A DNA stretch of 64,000 nucleotides from Strix aluco (Eukaryota; Chordata; Aves; Strigiformes; Strigidae), in contig NC_133932.1 of assembly GCF_031877795.1 (NCBI RefSeq), positions 21,082,180 through 21,146,179 of the forward strand. Reading direction: 5' to 3'. This document shows, one piece after another, positions 47,254-57,850 of the stretch. Numbering within the stretch: the stretch's first letter is position 1; every line of letters starts with the position of its first letter. The notes under the pieces are model-generated. The model was not told the DNA's origin, searched no databases, and worked only from the letters and a program-made list of their open reading frames with translations. The position numbers were made by a program, and so were the translations under genes.

Positions 47254-50200
47254 CTAGAAGAAGACAAGTTTCCTTCAGTCAAAATAATACATGTTATGAC
47301 AAGCTGACTTTTCTAGAGTAAGACTGTAAAATAAAGGCCGCTAGAATAAACTATTTTTAAAAAGGGAATGAAGGGGAAGAAGCACATGAACTGAGTAAAA
47401 CTATCCATACCTTTCCGGAGATTTCAATTCCTATCTCATCAAGCACTTGGTTAACAATATCTTGGCTTTCTTCCTCTTCATCAGAAGCATCAAAAATATC
47501 ATCCAAAGTATCATTAACTTAGAAGAAAGAAAAAAAAAAAAATGCACACTGCCTTAAGCAAGAAGGTTACCAAAATAACTTAGTACCATCTTTCTACCCT
47601 CCCAGAATGTAGTAGTAATAGCACTGTATAAGATACCAACAGAAAGCACCTGTATATTGGAGAGGCTTTCTTACCTCTGCCTGGCAAAGCCTGTGAGCAC
47701 AGTTAGAGCAGCAAGAGTAAGGCATGACTGCTTTTATAAAAATGTTTAGTTTCACCAAATAGTTCAGTTGCGCTATCTACCCCCTTACTAGATTTTAACA
47801 TTTCTTAAAAACACCTTCTACAGTTCCATAAAAATCCCTTTCCTCTTCCTCCTCCAAGTAAGTTGCAAAATCGTTAACTACTCAAGTAATCTCTAAATCG
47901 CAACAATACAGTTTCGCTCAGTTGAGGTGTTCACATCTTGCTCAACAATATTGTTTCAAGTTGCTATGGCCAACACAGCAGCAGGGATTGGGATAGGAAG
48001 GACACTGTGTTAGCGACACCAGGAAGTTTGGTATTAGTTAGGTGACAGTGAACAGATGCAATCAGGAAGAAGAAACTTGCCACCCCCCAAGAAGTTGGTG
48101 GCTTGAAATAAAAAGGAGACAAAACCATCCCGTACCGCCATGTATATAAAACTGAGATTATCAATAATAGCTAAATTAAGTGTCCAGTCCCAGAGGAAAA
48201 AGCACATGCAGAACTATGGGCTACAGAAGGGGCAATTTTTCAAGTCCCCCTACCAGTTATGCCAACAAGGTTTCGAACTGGTCTCAAACCCCCTTCCCTT
48301 CCAGTATATTCTTTCTAGAAGTATGGTGGGTGTTTTGCATGAAGATGGGAAGGAACAGATTCTAGATTTAGTATCTAGAGCTACTAAAAAGCCTAAGGCT
48401 CAGCCTCCCTGCTCAGACATGCATTGTTTTGTTTGCTCTTTGATTTTGCTGTCAATCTCATTAATTGTGGAAATAAAATGTCAAGCATCAGTATTTCTAG
48501 ACTACCCTTCCAAGAGCACTGTGGGCTGCAGCTGGCAGAACTTACTCATTTCTTCAGTCATTTCCATCTTCATGTTTTCCTTCTGGAAATTCTGCATAGT
48601 TTGTAGTGTCTTTTGTGGATCCATTTTCTTATTAACTGCCTGCATCGTCTATTAATATTTTAAAAAAATTAATCATAGAATGAGACATTAGTAGATACCA
48701 ATATATACATTAAGAAGGAATAAGACTTTTCTAGTAAAAAACCTGCAGTCCAAATTTCACTTTCCTTGTCTCTTTACATCCCATGAGACCTGTAGATACA
48801 CCACAGATCAATAGTACAGTCTGCACCTAGTAAGAAATATCACTATCTACTACCCTAATAGATATGCTTTTAAATGTATGCATCTTTCTTGCACCACGAC
48901 CCTTCTCCTGGCCTTATATTAGGAAAAATCTGCCTGATCTAAATGAAAAGATTTGGATAATATTTCCTAATTGGCAGGCTATACACTTTAAAGAGGTAAA
49001 TGGCTGCAGGTTTTCTATTCAGTAAGGAACATTTACTTGAACCAACACTAGAGGATGGGCATTAAATCACGATTTCCATTAAGTAACATAAATTATAACA
49101 ACTTATGTTATAATTTAATGGAAAAATTACTTTTCTCTGAAAAGCAAATACTGAAGTGTTCAGGAAGTATGCATTAGCTTAGGGTGAACCTTTGTAATAG
49201 GTAATCTTTCTGTGACAGTGAAATAAACTTCACCTGTTTTACTACAGGTATGCAGCACTGCCTTTGCAGGCACTGGTATTTAATATTTCTTCTTTCCTAA
49301 GCAGCAAGCTACTGTATCTCTCATGGGATGTCAAAACCTAAATACAGGTACAAGCAATTCAAATATAAAGTCTAACCATCTTTAAGAAGATAAGAGTTGG
49401 TTAATTAAAAGGGATGCTATCAAGCTGCTACAGGCACTACTGGCTTCATAGCAGCTCTTCAGCCTTCATGTCTGAGTTTGGTTATGTCATGATAACATAC
49501 TATGCTTCTAATGTTACTTGAATTTCAAAGACTGTGTTCATAGTCACATTATTTGAAGTTAAAAAGTTGTCCTGGACTTAAGAGGGTGTTGGTTCTTTAG
49601 AATTCTTTTACAAGAACTATAGATGGACATCAAAAATATGTGCACTGAACTGATACAGAGTTTATATATCTTCAAACAATAAGGGTCAGATGCACGATTA
49701 AAAAAACCAGGTAACGATTAACTGGACTTTACTATGTCCCAAATTAGCTCCACAGTTGCTAAAAAGTATACAAAAAATACTTTGAAAGCTTTGCATTCAC
49801 GTATTTGTCTTGTTTGCTGAGGCAACTGATTCCATGTATTTTTCATTGATGGTTGTGTGACAGTAAGAATAGTTTATATTCTTCAAAATGAACAACTGTA
49901 TCCTTCTCTTTAGGCTTCCCATGTTGATATAGCAAAATACTCACTTTAAAAGTGACCAAAACAATGTAACACCTTCCTCTCCAATAATAACTAGTCCATA
50001 TAAGTACCTGCTGCATTTCAAAAAACACCACTTTTCTGGATGCTGGTTAATTTATTTTTTAATATTTTTTGTTCTTCTACTGACTTAACCTTCATAATTG
50101 GTCTAGCGACACTCCAGTTTTGAGAAATACAATCCAAGACATCTCTCAGATAAAACCAAGTCAACCATGTAATAATTAAAAAGCAAGACCAACTTGTTCA

Positions 50201-53200
50201 CATGCAACACTGTTGTAAGAATACCAAGCTGTTTAATTTGATCAGTTGTGTAGTCAGACAAGCCCCCCCCAGCTCTGTGGGTTAGCCATGGAGGATGGAA
50301 AGTTTGCTACCAAGCCACAACTCTGTATCACTGAACAGCTGATATCTGTCAACACATTGCTTCTAAAAGATATCTGACAGCAAAGCCTTAGCAGTAATTA
50401 CTTTCCACACTAAGTTGCGTTGCATTACTGTGCGTAACTGGATTTAACTTGGACTTGTCTACAATGATGCGTGCGAATTCTGTTCACCTCAGGCTGAACA
50501 ATCCTACTTGCCAAAAGCAAACTTCCTATTTGTCAATTCAGGGAAACAGGGGAAAGTTCACAACCAACTCAGATAACTGATTTTTCAGACTCTCTCATGA
50601 GATGAGATTTGTGAGAGAACTTAACGCAATACTATTTCCTTAGACCATGAAGAGTGAGAATGATTAGACTTCCTTAGGAACTTAAGATCCAAAGCAATAA
50701 CCTACTTTTTGCAAAAGCCATAAAGCTACTGTGACACACTGCCTTGATTTCTAGACGAAGCATGCCCTACTTTTTCCCCAATAAAAATTGCTTGTGACAA
50801 GATATACAGGCAAGACACTGTAGCAGCATGGTTTGGGGTTTTCTGATGTACTAAAATAGTTCTTCACTGGCATTAGAGTTTATTTTTATCATGTAAACAT
50901 TTGACAGATGTGTAGCCCAAGAAAATATGCTTAGTTAGGTGCTAACTGGCTGGACTGACTAGAGAAAAATTTCATAACGTGAATAAAATTACATGTCCCT
51001 ACTGTATCTTCAACACTATTTGGAGTATTAAGCATTAAGTTTTATCCCTTCAGTTATCTTATACAAAATAACACAACTTAACTTTTGCAACCATGTGTTG
51101 CATTTTAATGTAAAAGAAAGTCTTGTAACGCCTTACTTTTGCTGTAGTTGACATAGCTCCTGCCATCTTCATCTGAGAGTTCATGACCTTTGTTTGAGTG
51201 GACATAGAAGTGACTTTAGAGCTAACAGCGTATGTTCGATTCTTCTGCTTCCGCAGTTGTACAAGTTGTTTTGCTAGCACTTTACAGGCTTCTTTGTTAC
51301 CAGTCTTAGCCATTTTCTTTATTTCTAGTTCCTGTTAAAAAAGGTATAAGATTAATTCCACAGAATTTTCATTCAACACTAACAAATTCCAAAAGTTAAC
51401 TATCCTCTTGATTTTTTAAAAGACATTTAAAGTTATATAAATAGTCTTCCTTGCTTTTCTACCAAGGTTATTTAGTAAAACAAATGCAATGCTGTTATGA
51501 TTTGACCAGAAGGAAAAAACAGAATGAAACCGAATTATAGTATGGTAGCACAGAGTTCCCTAAAAGACTTCAACTTCTGCATAATATCACATTCACTTAT
51601 ATGTCCACATTCAATTCCATATCTGAATAGGGAGTAACACTTAAAAAACCCAAAACCCAAAACCAATCCCAGAAGTGAAGAAATTATTATGGCCAGCCAA
51701 CTATTAGCGTCATGAATCTTTGATTTCTTGCATTCATGGACAATCAAGCCACACCACTCATGGAAGAAATGGGGAATTCATAGGTTCTTTTTAACACTTT
51801 TGCATCCTTGAGAGAATCTCATAACCTTTGGGGAAAGAAGTAGATAAAGTTAGATGACCAATAATTATAGGCTGTTTGCCCACATAATTTAGCTGGACTT
51901 AGCACATAATGAAAGTGGTATAATTTGTCTACAACAACATATGCTTAAACCTTAAGAAGGACGCTTCTGGCTTGCAAAAAACCCCCAAACCCCAATCTAT
52001 CAATTTAAGGAGAAAGAGCAAACTATCCAGCCCAGAAGTACCAGGAAAAAGTTTGGCACAAATAGTCCTGTCAGCTGGGATTTTTCGAAGTATGCCTTCT
52101 GATTTGTGACTTGGTAATGTAAACTTTTCAACTAATTTTTCCATTTTAAGCCTTTTTAAGGAGGGCTGGCTGTAGTATCTCCATTCTTTGTATATGTCCA
52201 ATTGTACATTTTGATTTTTACTGTTAAGTAAAAGCAGCCTTTAAAGACCAGCTTTCTCCTGTGATTCTTCAACAGAATCTACTTGCTACAGGAGTACAGT
52301 TGCTTCACTTTATATGCACTGGTAGTCCAGAAAACTGCACTTATAAGAAGATATGTATGCAAATCAGTCCTGTTTAAAGGCAAGTGCAAACCGACTCACC
52401 GCATTAGTTTTACTACTAGGAAAGATCATGGTTAAATTTACTATAGATATGGCACTGGCACAAGATCTCTGTAAATCTGTAATTTCCAGAAGGCTGTGTC
52501 ATACGTACTATTTTAATCCAAGAAGGTACAGATTGGCAAATAAAGAGCATGAAACTCTTCAAACATTAGAGGCTGAAATACATGTAAAGCTGTCCTCTTT
52601 GTAAGTAGCTCACAGAGACCACAGAAAAAAAATTTCTATAGCACGCCCAGAATATTACCTCCTTTTTTCATACTTCAAGTATTGTGAAGGATAGGAGGGA
52701 TTAGTTTTCACACTAGCAAACACCAGTTTGCACCCTAGTTTTAACAGCAAACATTTGAAAATAGGGATATTCTCACTGAGATGAAATACCTAAGTAGCAC
52801 TTATAACCCAATTTTCAAAGCACAATACAAACTTATACCAACCACTGCGAAATCACTGCAGATAATCCAGCTGCAGGAATCAAACCCTATATATAGATGA
52901 TTTTATTCTTAATTAAGAAGAATTTGTGTAAAGTGCCGCAATACATTATTGGGTTTTGAGATGTCTGGGGCAAGCTTATTAAAGTCAGTCATGTTCTTCT
53001 GGAAAAAAAAAAAAAATCAAATTCATATAGACATATGAGGTTACTGAACTGAAACAGAACTGTCTGCATACTTTAAGGGTATTTTTATACATAGAATTTA
53101 TATAACTAGGTTTTCTCAGAGCAGTACCTCATAAAGAAAAAAGTCTTTCTGAAGAAAGTACATAACAAAATGTTCTGAGATTAACTGACAAGCCTTTGAT

Positions 53201-56200
53201 CCTTTTTCACCTGATCTGATTCTGAAAGCTAGTATTTATTGTCCACTGATTCTCTCATCCTAACAGCAAATTCTAACTTTTTCAAAGACTTATTTTACTT
53301 CTCCTTTCGTCTTCTCCTCAGAAATCCAACATTTCTGAAATAATTTACTGTAGCAAGTAATCAAAACTTCAGCGTGAGTATTCATGAAAATTAAGGTTAT
53401 TTCCAGAATCAGAATATTTCATACTGAAAAATACCTTATCTACGAGTAACGTATTATATCTTATACGTTCAAGGCTTCCAGAAACAATTTATCTGACCTC
53501 TTTTAGTTTATTATTCCCAGCTCTTGGTATTCATGCGACCTGCTGCCATGAAACAACACTTTAGTAGCTCCTGAAACACTGGCTGGATTTGCATAGCTTT
53601 TCCCACAGTCTGAGCATGTCTTCATGCATCAAACCCCACCATCTGTCACAACCATTTATCCAATTATACTGCCACACAGGTGCAGCATCCATTCACTGAA
53701 TACTTGATAGCTCACACACACTAATTTTTAAATAGATCTTAATTTAGGCATATAGTTTTACTATTATTACCTAGTTTTGAGGAAGTTCTACATGAATGAA
53801 AGTAACAACCCTATGGGGTATTCATGATATCCTATGGTTTTTCCAAGTACTCCCTCCCACTGGAGAGTCATGGTAACATACGATAGCAGTGACACTTTTA
53901 GTTTTTCCACCACAAGACCACTGATTTATAAGCCTGTTAGAAAAAAACCTTCTGAAGGATAGAGAATGCTAAGAATGGAAGGGAAAAACGAATGCAGTTA
54001 TTTAATCTAAACAAATTGTTTCAGGCTTTTCCTATGTTAAAGATTGCGAATCACTTTTAGATACTAAATTTTTTAATAACTGAAAAGTCAAAAAGGGGAA
54101 GACAACTTTTTCAGTGTTTAATTATTATACATTGAGTTGTATCTTTAGCACTTTGCAAATTTTCTGTTACACCGGAGGTATGTGTTTGTTTTTAAAGAGT
54201 AAAATAAAGTTCCCTGCTCTACTTACCAGTTGTTTTTCCTGTTTTTCAAGTGCTGCTCTATCTCTGGTTATAGCCCTCTGTGTACCTCTTAACTCTCGAT
54301 TTTGCTCCTTTATTATATCTGGAAAGAAAATATTTATAGCTGGGAAAAGTTTTCAATACTATGTAAACATCTTATCTGCTAAGCACTCTGCAGAAATGCA
54401 GCATGTTTGACAGCCTCCCTTCGTTCAGAACGAACTGTCAGCTATCAAAGAACTGTCAGCACTTCAAATGTATGAAATATTAGCAAAATACAATTTCATG
54501 TATACAATATGATTATGTTTCAGCAGCATAAGCCATATGCCATAGCAAAAAGGCTATTTTACCTAGATGTTTCTTTGCACCATAACCATAGCAAGAGCCT
54601 TAACCACACAGCAGAAGGTAGGTACACACACTTTTCTGCAAGTTTCAGCCCTAACTCAGCTACAGTAACATATTCACTGTGAGCCCACTGGTTTTCCACC
54701 AGTCAGACCTAACTGCAACAGGTAGATCTGCTGAAGAAACCTTATATATGAGATCTCAGAGCAGTTAAGGAGTTCCCAAGTCCATTAAAACAGGGAAGAT
54801 ACTCCTAGATGCAAGTTCTGGATCCTGCTCTTCTCTGTTCTTATTCTGGTTTGACAGAGATTACTCTCCTCCACAAATGTACCACATCTGTGCAGCTCAA
54901 CTTCAAGTCAGGCTATAAAGCAACAGTGTTTGAACTTTTTCAGTTAGCAGATGCTTGAGAATATTAAGATATGAAAGTGGAGGGCTTTATAGCAAATTTG
55001 TTTCCTGACAACTGACATAGCCATCTGTCAGGTGAAACTTCATAGGAGTTTTGCCACTGTACTATTTAAAAATTATTTACCAGTAACATCCATTTATTAA
55101 AGCAAGTATTATTTACAATACAGGCATCAATCATGCTAGTTGCAATTAACTTTTGTTAGAATTTATAGCACGTGCTTAGGTGTGATTCACCTGACCAAAG
55201 GTAGGGCACTCTGCATCCTCTGACCTTTATAGAGGAAAGACATTAGTACTTTTAGAAAGAAATTAATTTACTCCTAATGTATCTGTCTACACGACCTTAG
55301 ATAAACTTTGGTTGGGAGTTTAAAAGGAGCAGACTGTCACATAAACTTTGTGACTTCGGAGCTTTTTCATCTAATCCACAGAAGTAACATCATGGCAGAG
55401 CACTGCTGTTGTACTTAGAAAGTTTGAAGCACGTGAAAATCAATACAAACTGGCAGAGTTACTAATAAATAAAGGCATGAAGGATAAAGTCTAGATAAAT
55501 TCTAGAAACCACAGTCACCTTTTTATTTTTTAAGGCTTGCAACAATTTTTCTACAAACAGAAAGAAGCATTTGCATTCTTCATTCCCACAATCAGAAATG
55601 CTGTAAAATACCCATTGCTGAAATTATTTCAACATTAATAGGTTTGAATCAGAAAAACCCTAAACCTCCAGTGGCATTTTAGAGAGGGCATATACACTAC
55701 CCACTCCGAACAATTGGGTTTGGCCAAATAAATACATATTCCAAACAAACTCTGTGAAAAAGAGACCTGTTTTTACAGTGCTACTATTCCTCCAAGAACT
55801 ACACAAAAAGCATCTTCAGGAGATGTAGACTTTTCAACGGGCAATAACAAAAAGCTGAAAGATGACATGGATTACAACACTGTGTTCTTCACACCAGCAA
55901 AGCAGCAGTGAAAATTATTCTGAAAACAATGCTACAGGCAAGTAATTTTGAAGGTAGACAAATGTATATTACTTGCACAGCTGCACTTGCAAAAATGAAA
56001 GAAACAGCTTAATAGCTATATACAAGACTGTCTTTTCTAACTACAATAACTATTAAAAAAAATAATCTCTTAGTGCAGAAAGCTTGAGAAGTAGGAACTT
56101 CAAGACGATAAGGAACAAGAACTGTACTTAAGTCAGGAGACAATAAGGGTAAGTCCGATGCTTATTTCTGTTGTTTCTGTTCTCACATAGTGGCTCAAAT

Positions 56201-57512
56201 TAAGGATAGCAATAGCTAAAACCAACAGCTATCTGCAGTTACAGGCCATTTCGTTTGTTTTTTGTAAGTGACAGCCAAGATGAGAACTTTGTTCTTGTTT
56301 CTCTGTGATAACTGACGCAGATGACGGGGTATTCCTGATACAGCCTTTTGCCGATCGCCACTCCCGTGTGTCACGCCGTGGCCTCGCACACCAGAGTAAG
56401 GAGGAAGCACCTCCATTCCTTAAAACAGGTTGGACCAGAGACACCCACAGCAGGGCTTGCCTGGGCCCTTCAACCCGCCTCGGCCATGGAAGCTCATCGC
56501 CATCTCGCCCTTCCTCCCCGCTCAGGTGTTGCACCAACCATGGAAAGAGCCGAGCAGGAATCACACGTATTCTCCCTTGGTGACACACAATTGGTGGATG
56601 CACTGCGTCATTTTTGGCGAGCCTTTTTCGAAGGACGACCCACCGGATTTGGCACAGGGCACCCAACATGCCAGCCAGCCAGCTCCGGGGCTCGCCTGCC
56701 CCCGGCCAGCCTCTGCCCCACAGCCGGCCTGGGGCACACCGCCTCGGAGGGCTGACCGCCGCCCCCAGGGCTGCTGTCAGGTAAGCGACCTTTGTTGGCT
56801 TTACTTTGGTTATTTCCGCGTAACTTTAAAGCGTTCTGTTGGCAGAATGGCCACAAAACCATCAAGACCAAGTCGTTTCGAGACCCGCGTACAGAGCTGA
56901 GGGCGCAGGCGGCGGCGGATCCCGCTGCTCCCCGCGGCCGTCCTCGGCCGCCGCAGAAACCCGCTCCCGCAGCCCGGCACCGCTCGCCTCCCTGCTCGCT
57001 CTCGGCTCCAGCAACTCCCCGCGGGCCTGTTTTGTTCCCTCGCTAACAACAAGAGACATTCCTCCTCCTCCTCCCCCACCGCAGACCGGCATTAGCGGGG
57101 CCCGGCTCCCCCACCTGGCCCCGGCCGCCCCACAGGGCCCGACGCCCCGGGAACCCCCGGCCTCGCTGTCGCAGGGGTCTGGCCCGGCCCGGGGACTCTC
57201 CCCGCCACCCCGCCTGGCCCGAGCGCCGTCGGTGAGTCACCCCGGGCGGGCCGGGGCCTCCTCCTCTCCCTCCGAGTTTCCGCTCCGCCGGGACACAGGG
57301 CCCGAGGCCGCCCCGCGGGCACCGCCACCACCCCCGGGCTCTCGCTCCCCCCGTCCGAGCCCGAGCCTGCGCCGGGGCCAGCTCCGCGCCCGGAACCCCG
57401 CCAGGACTGGCGGCAGCCGCCCCCGGGCTGCCAGAGGGGCGGCGGGACCCTCCCCGGGGCGCCGGCGGCCCCGCTCACCGTCTACAGTCTTCTTCTTGAA
57501 GAGCGAGGCCAT
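47140..57512 (-). CDS. CHMP2B: CHMP2B, ESCRT-III subunit, full gene span
   Basis: CHMP2B is a charged multivesicular body protein that assembles on endosomal membranes as part of ESCRT-III and recruits the ATPase VPS4 for membrane scission and disassembly. The coding exons, in gene order, are 57512-57479, 54318-54227, 51331-51137, 48648-48546, 47517-47411 and 47253-47140. They join in frame to 214 residues; human has 213, the extra residue being an alanine in SKAATISDEE. The N-terminus MASLFKKKTVD is basic and membrane-facing, a helical core follows, then the acidic DDIFDASDEEEESQD, and the C-terminal MIT-interacting motif EEIERQLKALGVD is intact. Almost every residue agrees with the mammalian protein as I remember it. 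Promoter is a CpG island. It converges on POU1F1 as in human. Confidence 0.97.
47411..47517 (-). CDS. CHMP2B: CHMP2B coding exon 5, acidic segment
   Basis: It reads NDTLDDIFDASDEEEESQDI, then VNQVLDEIGIEISGK, to a GTATGG donor. The acceptor is TTCTTCTAAG. It starts at phase 1 and ends at phase 0. Confidence 0.96.
47518..48545 (-). other. CHMP2B intron 4
   Basis: A 1.0-kb intron with nothing recognisable. The plus-strand frame of 171 codons at 48140-48655 crosses exon 4 antisense and is not supported. Confidence 0.8.
48546..48648 (-). CDS. CHMP2B: CHMP2B coding exon 4
   Basis: The 103-nt exon reads TMQAVNKKMDPQKTLQTMQN, then FQKENMKMEMTEEM, and one base that pairs with exon 5 to give isoleucine. 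The donor is GTAAGT. It forms part of the ESCRT-III helical core. Confidence 0.96.
48649..51136 (-). other. CHMP2B intron 3
   Basis: A 2.5-kb AT-rich intron. It contains a perfect inverted repeat with 12-bp arms, 49089-49100 and 49106-49117, around a 5-nt loop. Confidence 0.8.
49089..49117. repeat. Inverted repeat with 12-bp arms in CHMP2B intron 3
   Basis: The arms TAAATTATAACA and TGTTATAATTTA are exact reverse complements with a 5-nt spacer. It is AT-rich, so chance formation is not negligible. Confidence 0.8.
51137..51331 (-). CDS. CHMP2B: CHMP2B coding exon 3, basic helical core
   Basis: The 195-nt exon encodes 65 residues: ELEIKKMAKTGNKEACKVLA, KQLVQLRKQKNRTYAVSSKV and TSMSTQTKVMNSQMKMAGAM, then STTAK. 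It is the longest coding exon and the core of the ESCRT-III fold. The acceptor is TTAACAG and the donor GTAAGG. Confidence 0.97.
51332..54226 (-). other. CHMP2B intron 2
   Basis: A 2.9-kb AT-rich intron. No additional exon was seen; open frames of 60-90 codons on both strands lack support. Confidence 0.8.
54227..54318 (-). CDS. CHMP2B: CHMP2B coding exon 2
   Basis: The 92-nt exon reads IIKEQNRELRGTQRAITRDR, then AALEKQEKQL, with the first aspartate shared with exon 1. The acceptor is CTTTCCAG and the donor GTAAGT. It begins the long alpha-helical hairpin of the family. Confidence 0.97.
54319..57478 (-). other. CHMP2B intron 1
   Basis: A 3.2-kb intron. The part away from the promoter is AT-rich; the part from about 56.4 kb is GC-rich and merges into the CpG island. 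A TGAGTCA element of AP-1 type lies at 57233-57239. Long open frames in the GC-rich part, up to 358 codons at 56839-57915 on the plus strand, reflect composition. Confidence 0.75.
57479..57512 (-). CDS. CHMP2B: CHMP2B coding exon 1
   Basis: It encodes MASLFKKKTVD plus one base before GTGAGC. The ATG context on the minus strand is GCAGCCATGG, a good Kozak match. The 5' UTR extends rightward for an unknown distance. Confidence 0.97.
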
Positions 57513-57651
57513 GGCTGCAGCCAGACCCGGAGCCGCCGGGACCCCCCTCCGCCGCCTCAGCGGGCTCCTGCCTCCTCCTCAGGTGACCAGGAAGCGGCCG
57601 GGCCGCGCAGTCCCGCCCGGCTCCGCCTCCCCGCCGGCGAGGGGCGGGACG

Positions 57652-57676
57652 GGGCCGGGCCGGGCCGGGCCGGGCG
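57652..57676. repeat. Short GGGCC tandem repeat upstream of CHMP2B
   Basis: Four GGGCC units and a fifth, GGGCG, lie about 140 bp upstream of the CHMP2B ATG within the CpG island. The G-runs could form a quadruplex. Confidence 0.8.
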
Positions 57677-57850
57677 GCCGCGCTGTCCCCGCCTATCCCG
57701 GGGCGGCCGCTGGGCGTGCGGGGCCCGGGAGGCGCTGCCGGCCGGGGCTGCAGTGGCAGGGGGCCGCGGGGTCGCTGTCCCCCCGGGGGCGGAGGGGCGC
57801 GGGGAAGCCCCCCCCGGGGGTGGTGGTGTACGGCCGCGCCGGACCGCCCG

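Larger units (their letters stand above)
56880..57850. promoter_or_regulatory. CpG island covering the CHMP2B promoter and exon 1
   Basis: A stretch of nearly 1 kb is very GC-rich with abundant CpG, spanning exon 1 and the region upstream. GC boxes occur at about 57612-57619 and 57642-57648. There is no obvious TATA box. This is the usual promoter type of a housekeeping gene; the island is broad enough to allow initiation in both directions, but I see no divergent gene. Confidence 0.85.

Noticed and set aside
48140-48655. A 171-codon plus-strand frame
   Set aside because: It crosses CHMP2B exon 4 antisense, uses ordinary intron sequence and shows no domain.
48665-48690. A trace of ATCATAGAAT, like the 3' end of avian CR1 elements
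   Set aside because: Only one short match without the neighbouring CR1 consensus, so no element can be claimed.
56229-56900. Overlapping frames of 135-156 codons on both strands in CHMP2B intron 1
   Set aside because: Opposite-strand overlap and GC-rich composition; no splice structure or recognisable domain.
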